A stretch of DNA of 64,000 nucleotides from Acinetobacter lwoffii (GTDB lineage Bacteria; Pseudomonadota; Gammaproteobacteria; Pseudomonadales; Moraxellaceae), in assembly GCF_024129355.1 (NCBI RefSeq), contig NZ_JAMXXP010000005.1, positions 1-64,000 of the forward strand, in the 5' to 3' direction. Of this stretch, positions 59,520 to 64,000 are shown piece by piece; within the stretch, counting starts at the first letter, position 1, and each line of letters opens with the position of its first letter. Made by a program: the position numbers and the translations under genes. Under the pieces are notes generated by a model. It searched no databases. It was given only the letters and a program-made list of their open reading frames with translations, and was not told the origin of the DNA.

Positions 59520-59539
59520 GTGATACATGTAGTGATACA
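59520..59539. repeat. Short direct repeat resembling integrase arm sites
   Basis: GTGATACA occurs at 59520-59527 and 59532-59539, a 12-base period. Similar paired repeats lie beside attachment sites of P4-type integrative elements. This identification rests on resemblance only. Confidence 0.35.
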
Positions 59540-59603
59540 AAATAAAAGAGGAATTTCATTGTAATTTTTTGTAAAAAATAAGGCTATTTTCCCCCTTCTT
59601 TTC

Positions 59604-61037
59604 TCAGATCATACTCCAATTTTTAAAATCGTGTACGTTTGCACATAACTGCTTTAGGCCTCGGCCATAACCACCAACTTGCACCCCATGAAATCGTGTT
59701 CCTTTCACAGTAGATGATTTCACAACTTCTTCAATATGAGAGGATACTGACCATTCTCCATCACTCACGATCATCACATCGGCTTTTCTCCATTGTTCTT
59801 GCTCAAGCCGTTTCACAGCGTATTCAATGGTTTCAATATCGTTACCACCACCAAAAGAATAGCCCAAAAACTCGAGTAATTTTTCAATACCATCTTGTGT
59901 GAACTTTAAATCATGTTCGAGTCTTTGCCCCTGCCCACCAAAGGCATATAAATAACAAGGTCTTTTTTCTGCATGTGCAATTTTAGCAGCCTGTAAAGTT
60001 AATGCTTTTGCAATAATTTCAGGCGTTCCACTCATGGATCCCGATGTATCAATAACCACTAGAATAGGTCCACGATCAAACCGAGGTCTTGGTTTTTGCA
60101 CTTCCACTTGTTCACTGATATCCGCCCAAGTTTTGTCAATCTCGATACCTTGAACTCGATAGCTTAACAATGCTTGTTCATATCTTTTGGCATGCCATAA
60201 CATTTTCAGTTTTGGATGACCTAAAAATAAGGCTTCCTGAGGTAACATACGATTAATGCTACCACTACGCTCAATGCCAGACATTTCTTCAGGAATATAA
60301 TCAACGATTTTCTCTTGAATCTCTTCTACAGCACGAGAAATGCTTTCAAAAAAACTTTCTAGCTCATCTTCATTATCTAAACTTTCTTGCAGTCGTCCTA
60401 AAGCGTTTACAATCTCTTTAAATTCAGAGATACGCTGTAAAAGTTCTTGGAGTCTTTCAATATGTTTCCAATTTTGATGTTTAAGAATACCTTTAGTGAT
60501 ATCTACGTCACGACCAAGCATTTGGCTTAAATCACCAAATACACTGTTTAGCTGCTTCCATGCCTCTATTCGTTCATTCCATTGTTGATGAATAACAAAA
60601 TCGCCTGAGTAATCAAAATCAAAGTTTTGCTCTAATGTTGATGGATCAAAAAGCTCATTGCTTTGTTTTGCATTCGCCATTTTATCCTGCAACCATTGTT
60701 GCAGTTTTTCTTGATATTCTGATTGAATGACTTGCCATTGCAAGATGACATGTTTTAAAAATTCAATCGTTAACTCGTGCTGATCTTTTAAAAAAGGTGC
60801 GATGCCTGACTGCTCAATTTGCTGTTGAACAACATCAGCAATATGCTTTGGTAACCACTCAGGATTTGGAGGAATTTCCCCCATCATGAAGTATTTATAC
60901 CATCGCTTCATAGTTTCGCTACGCTGTTCAAGCGTGCCCACAGTTGAACAAATCACTTCTTCTAAAAGCTCAGAAGGACAATCATCCAAAAAGGCATATT
61001 GATCTTCTAAATAATCAGCAGCAACAGTATTTATCAT
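59604..61037 (-). CDS. ViaA-like von Willebrand factor A domain protein
   Basis: A 477-residue cytosolic protein close in length and layout to E. coli ViaA (483 residues). The N-terminal 310 residues are helical. The VWA domain begins near 322 with RGPILVVIDTSGSMSG, holding the metal-site DxSxS (330-334), followed by SFGGGND (395-400) and MIVSDGE (422-428). E. coli ViaA has Thr in the GGTD position; here it is Asn. ViaA works with the RavA ATPase, and a RavA-like gene lies two genes upstream. The start is three bases after the preceding stop, so translation is probably coupled. Confidence 0.85.
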   Translation of the reverse strand: MINTVAADYLEDQYAFLDDCPSELLEEVICSTVGTLEQRSETMKRWYKYFMMGEIPPNPEWLPKHIADVVQQQIEQSGIAPFLKDQHELTIEFLKHVILQWQVIQSEYQEKLQQWLQDKMANAKQSNELFDPSTLEQNFDFDYSGDFVIHQQWNERIEAWKQLNSVFGDLSQMLGRDVDITKGILKHQNWKHIERLQELLQRISEFKEIVNALGRLQESLDNEDELESFFESISRAVEEIQEKIVDYIPEEMSGIERSGSINRMLPQEALFLGHPKLKMLWHAKRYEQALLSYRVQGIEIDKTWADISEQVEVQKPRPRFDRGPILVVIDTSGSMSGTPEIIAKALTLQAAKIAHAEKRPCYLYAFGGQGQRLEHDLKFTQDGIEKLLEFLGYSFGGGNDIETIEYAVKRLEQEQWRKADVMIVSDGEWSVSSHIEEVVKSSTVKGTRFHGVQVGGYGRGLKQLCANVHDFKNWSMI

Positions 61038-61040
61038 AGA

Positions 61041-61643
61041 TTAACCCTGATGGTCTTGATACGTCGCTTTTAAAACCAACATACGATTTTTAATGTCTTG
61101 CACCTGAGCAAGGCTACCTTTTAAGGTATCTAAAGCAGGATCAATAAATTCATGATCAATCCATAAATGTCCTTCGCCTTGACTTTCGAGTTCCTTTAGA
61201 TTTTTTGTGAGTTGAAGTTTGACTAGACTAATACGCTCCAAATGTTTATCAACTTCACTGATTTTTTGGTTAAACCATTCTGAACTTTTTCCATTCAAAT
61301 CCTCTTTCTTTTGATCTGCCTGATTAAAATATTGCTTTGCAATATATGTATCAAATCTTTCAGGATACTGGCTATTTTTTGTAATATATGCATGGACTAT
61401 TGCATTAAAGATTTCGTCATCACTCGGTTTCAGATTTTTATTCATTGCATTAATAAAATCTTGAAGCTGTTGTAAGACATGCTCTATATGATTATCTGTT
61501 TTATAATATGCAGCCAATTTTTTTGCTAAGCTTTCTGTTTTACCACTAAATTTCATCCAAACAGTATCATCTAAACTAGAACTATTAACTACTGATGAAA
61601 TAAAACTAGTTTTTCCTACTGAATCCCAAAAACTTTTGACCAT
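61041..61643 (-). CDS. Unrecognised helical protein of the ravA/viaA-like cassette
   Basis: A 200-residue protein with no family I can name. It is predicted helical, with heptad-like stretches (ISLVKLQLTKNLKELES and LKGSLAQVQDIKNRM), and has no signal peptide or membrane span. An N-terminal GKTS sequence (10-13) looks like part of a P-loop but lacks the preceding glycine, so ATP binding is not claimed. It sits between the RavA-like and ViaA-like genes, three bases before the latter, a position without counterpart in E. coli ravA-viaA. It could be an adaptor. Confidence 0.75.
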   Translation of the reverse strand: MVKSFWDSVGKTSFISSVVNSSSLDDTVWMKFSGKTESLAKKLAAYYKTDNHIEHVLQQLQDFINAMNKNLKPSDDEIFNAIVHAYITKNSQYPERFDTYIAKQYFNQADQKKEDLNGKSSEWFNQKISEVDKHLERISLVKLQLTKNLKELESQGEGHLWIDHEFIDPALDTLKGSLAQVQDIKNRMLVLKATYQDHQG

Positions 61644-61702
61644 ATTAATATTCCAGATCTTTTAATTAACCAATTAAATTCAATAAATTTACTAATTTTC
61701 TA

Positions 61703-62923
61703 TTACTGAAAACTTCCGATAACATCATTACCTTTTACTATCTGAGCTTCCAATTTACTTTTCTTAACTAGAATCCCATCAAATGGAGCTTTGATTAATC
61801 GAGTATGAAAACCTGTAGTTTGTAATCCTATTCGTACTTCACATATAGGTTTGTCTTTTGAACAAAACTCATTTTCTTTCACTAGCCAACGATTTATCAC
61901 ACCTTTTACGATACTTTCAGGAATACAGATATCTGTAGATTTGTTCTGATACATTGCTGTTTTAGTAGCAGGAATATTTGAAATTTCTTTCTCTAATACA
62001 TCAACAACCGTAAGTAAATTTTGTAGGTTTACAACTGATTTACCACAATATTGTTCATACATGCCTGCGACCAATTCAATCTGTTCAGGCTTTTCCCAAA
62101 TACAATGTTGAACCAACCAACAATCCCAAATTGTGACCTGACTTTGCCCATTGGTATATGCTGAGACTTGTAACATTCCAACAATTTTACGCCAACGACG
62201 ATCTGATACCTGAATCTGGTTTTCAGCACACCATTTTCGTAGTTCTATTAAAAACTGTAATGCTTCAGCAGATAACTCCACCTTTTTAGCATGCTCTTGA
62301 ATATATTTGAGTTCGTCATACGACAGTTGCTCAACAGATAACGCTTCCTCACTCGCTTTCACCGTCAATAACTGCCTAAACCCCGACTTACTGACAGGTT
62401 CAACATATTGTCGAAATAGGAAACGGTCATATAGGGCACTGAGATTACCATCTTCAGGTAATTCATTACTTGCACCAATAACTGAAATCAAAGGTACCTT
62501 TTGTCTGAGCACACCATTATCAAACTCACGTTCATTTAACAACGTTAACAATGCATTCAAAATGGCACTATTGGCTTTAAAAATTTCGTCTAAAAATGCG
62601 ATGGATGCTTGAGGTAAATAGCCTTGAGTTAGACGTGTATATTGGTCTTTTTCTAAAGCTTGAATCGACAGAGGACCAAACAGTTCTTCAGGTACAGAAA
62701 ATTTAGTCAAGAGCCGTTCAAAATAGGGAGTTTCTTGAAAAACGAGATGTAATCTACGTGAAACTAAACTTTTCCCTGTACCAGGTGGGCCGATTAATAA
62801 AATATGCTCACCTGCCAAAGCAGCAAGTAAAGTCAACTTAATCGTCTGTTCTCGTTCAACTAAACCCTGTGTTAGTTGACTTTGAATGCGCTTAATTTTT
62901 TTAAATAATTCAGATGTATTCAT
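61703..62923 (-). CDS. RavA-like MoxR AAA+ ATPase with C-terminal lipoyl-like domain
   Basis: A 406-residue protein. The AAA+ core has Walker A GPPGTGKS (45-52), Walker B IAFLDEIFK (108-116), sensor 1 ASNELPE (151-157) and the arginine region LYDRFLFRQ. SDRRWRKIVGMLQVSAY (240-256) matches E. coli RavA closely. In place of the long RavA C terminus, residues 333-406 resemble a lipoyl/biotinyl domain: GVINRWLVKENE, then PICEV, IKAPFDGIL and VKGNDVIGSF. The lysine normally modified (in a DKA turn) is absent. Gap to the next gene is 59 bases. The fusion is unusual for this ATPase class, as far as I know. Confidence 0.85.
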   Translation of the reverse strand: MNTSELFKKIKRIQSQLTQGLVEREQTIKLTLLAALAGEHILLIGPPGTGKSLVSRRLHLVFQETPYFERLLTKFSVPEELFGPLSIQALEKDQYTRLTQGYLPQASIAFLDEIFKANSAILNALLTLLNEREFDNGVLRQKVPLISVIGASNELPEDGNLSALYDRFLFRQYVEPVSKSGFRQLLTVKASEEALSVEQLSYDELKYIQEHAKKVELSAEALQFLIELRKWCAENQIQVSDRRWRKIVGMLQVSAYTNGQSQVTIWDCWLVQHCIWEKPEQIELVAGMYEQYCGKSVVNLQNLLTVVDVLEKEISNIPATKTAMYQNKSTDICIPESIVKGVINRWLVKENEFCSKDKPICEVRIGLQTTGFHTRLIKAPFDGILVKKSKLEAQIVKGNDVIGSFQ

Positions 62924-62986
62924 TCAATATAGTGTCCAACATACAGTAAAAACAGGAAGAGCATATAACGGCTCTCCCTAGTCAAA

Positions 62987-64000
62987 TTAGGCAATCTTTT
63001 TTGTTAAAGCTTCATCAGTGATTAGCGCTTTTAATGCTTCATATTCCTGCACAGCTTTTTGCTTTTCTGCGAAGTCTTGCTTTATTTGTTCAAGTTCTTT
63101 TTCTAAGCCTTGCGTCATTTTGTGAGCAAGTTGATTTTGTGTATCAATCAAATTGAGCTCAATTTGTTTTGTTGATGCTTTAAATTGTTCATTCAATAAT
63201 TTAAAAACTTCCTGCAAAGATTGATGTAAGGCTTGCTTCAATTTCTGCATATCATTACTGGATCTGATTTGACCGCTAAAGTTTTGGCTAATTTTGCGCG
63301 TCGGATCGCCAATTTCTAGCTTTAACTCAGGTAAATCTAACTGACGAATGACTGCATCCAACACATTTTTAAATTGGTTTGCATCAAAATCTGCTTGAGC
63401 TGTATTTAATTCATTGACCAAAGCTCGGCGTAAATTTAGCTTTAATTGGCTAGGACGAATTAAATCATTGAAGTGATATTGGATATCAACCTTACAATTT
63501 CTAGCGTACTGTGCAATTTGCTCTACCGCATCTGATGCAGATAAATATTCATAATTTGTTGTGTATGTACGATAGCGAGTTTCTGAACTACCCCAACTAA
63601 ATGGGTTATACCATTTTGATGTACTGACTTCATAAGCCTCTTCATGTGTTTCAGAACCAGTACGTGTGGTGAGTTGAGTATATTGCTGAATTGATTTTTG
63701 CAATTCCTGAGAAATGCTATTACTCGCTTTTTGAATTGATGTTAGTTCAGTACTAATATGTTGCTCTAACTTAGCTGAAATCACTCGTATACGTTGTTCT
63801 AACTGCTTCTCTGATTCAGTCAGTTGAGAAATATCTTGAGTATTTAAACGGATGATACGACCTTCAACAGTTTCTCTTAGATCAGTTAAGGTTTCATCAA
63901 GCTTTTCTTGCGCTTTAGGTAACAAACTTTGTTTCTTCGATTCCAAAATCTGATTTTTTTCAATACGTGCTATTTGGTACTTTTCTTTCAAAGCATCAAA
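62987..64000 (-). CDS. Partial long helical protein, possibly C-terminal part of a dynamin-like GTPase
   Basis: At least 337 codons are visible. The reading frame stays open to the window edge, so the N terminus is missing; a TTG at 63991 is not taken as the true start. The visible part is mostly long helices with coiled-coil character (residues 1-110 and 240-330), interrupted by an aromatic segment KWYNPFSWG with a following Tyr/Thr-rich stretch. Bacterial dynamin-like GTPases often have such a WYNPF-type insert in their C-terminal helical half, so that is my best guess. The GTPase domain would lie outside the window. Confidence 0.45.
   Translation of the reverse strand, partial: FDALKEKYQIARIEKNQILESKKQSLLPKAQEKLDETLTDLRETVEGRIIRLNTQDISQLTESEKQLEQRIRVISAKLEQHISTELTSIQKASNSISQELQKSIQQYTQLTTRTGSETHEEAYEVSTSKWYNPFSWGSSETRYRTYTTNYEYLSASDAVEQIAQYARNCKVDIQYHFNDLIRPSQLKLNLRRALVNELNTAQADFDANQFKNVLDAVIRQLDLPELKLEIGDPTRKISQNFSGQIRSSNDMQKLKQALHQSLQEVFKLLNEQFKASTKQIELNLIDTQNQLAHKMTQGLEKELEQIKQDFAEKQKAVQEYEALKALITDEALTKKIA

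Larger units (their letters stand above)
59104..59603. other. AT-rich gap at a possible island boundary
   Basis: This 500-base spacer lies between the phosphoesterase and the VWA gene. It contains a terminator reading leftwards (59412-59438), a short GGTAG/CTACC inverted repeat (59447-59465), an A/T-rich tract TTTTTTTAATTAAAAAAA near 59500, and two GTGATACA repeats (59520-59539). No tRNA or integrase is seen. A 41-codon open frame at 59183-59308 lacks a convincing ribosome binding site. Confidence 0.5.

Noticed and set aside
61604..61616. GKTS sequence near the N terminus of the unknown cassette protein, resembling a P-loop.
   Set aside because: The glycine expected five residues before GK is absent and no Walker B motif follows, so it is not called an NTPase.
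61703..62923. Assigning the ATPase to CbbQ/NorQ or gas-vesicle GvpN.
   Set aside because: The close match of the SDRRWRK region and the ViaA-like neighbour fit the RavA branch better.
1..64000. CRISPR array, complete insertion sequence or prophage.
   Set aside because: No regularly spaced repeats, transposase, integrase or phage structural gene was found in either strand.

Overview
The window looks like the chromosome of an Acinetobacter species (Moraxellaceae, Gammaproteobacteria). The evidence is the style of the proteins, a GC content that looks near 40%, type II secretion genes gspL-gspM standing alone, a pyrB-pyrC' pair with a dead dihydroorotase, and tsaD divergent from rpsU-yqeY. I cannot name the species. 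No rRNA genes, complete insertion sequences or CRISPR arrays were seen; one tRNA-Leu is cut by the left edge.

Layout. 0-5 kb: tRNA-Leu, a kinase-like gene overlapping a patatin-type phospholipase gene, a DUF815 ATPase, a DUF6176 protein and a lipoprotein. 5.6-14.4 kb: a GAF-GGDEF diguanylate cyclase, tsaD, rpsU, yqeY, a BepA-like protease, a hydroxyacid dehydrogenase, a HolD-like candidate, and an M48-family membrane protein whose zinc motif is broken. 14.5-24 kb: pyrD-cvpA-purF, gspL-gspM, sixA, gpsA, a nitroreductase, an RhlB-like helicase and a cold-shock protein. 24-32.6 kb: tusA, rpoH, thiS-thiG, a SulP transporter, trmB and assorted enzymes.

32.9-45 kb is a coherent catabolic block. 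An acyl-CoA synthetase and a TetR regulator diverge from a run encoding isovaleryl-CoA dehydrogenase, both methylcrotonyl-CoA carboxylase subunits, methylglutaconyl-CoA hydratase, HMG-CoA lyase, succinyl-CoA:acetoacetate CoA-transferase and an AtoE-type transporter. Together these take the leucine-derived isovaleryl group to acetyl-CoA and acetoacetyl-CoA. Two inverted repeats in the divergent spacer are good regulator-binding candidates.

45-59 kb returns to core functions: an OmpA-domain protein, pyrC'-pyrB, rlmKL, clpB with a sigma-32-like promoter (rpoH is also in the window), an orphan MbcA/ParS/Xre antitoxin, an aldo/keto reductase, crp/vfr divergent from an OsmC-family gene, and a metallophosphoesterase.

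59.4-64 kb looks like an accessory segment, more AT-rich and bordered by an AT-rich 500-bp gap with a short direct repeat. It holds four same-strand genes running off the right edge. One is a RavA-like MoxR AAA+ ATPase with a C-terminal lipoyl/biotinyl-like domain that lacks the modifiable lysine. Another is a ViaA-like VWA protein. Between them lies an unrecognised helical protein, and upstream is a long helical protein resembling the C-terminal part of bacterial dynamin-like GTPases. This cassette is the best candidate for an undescribed system here.
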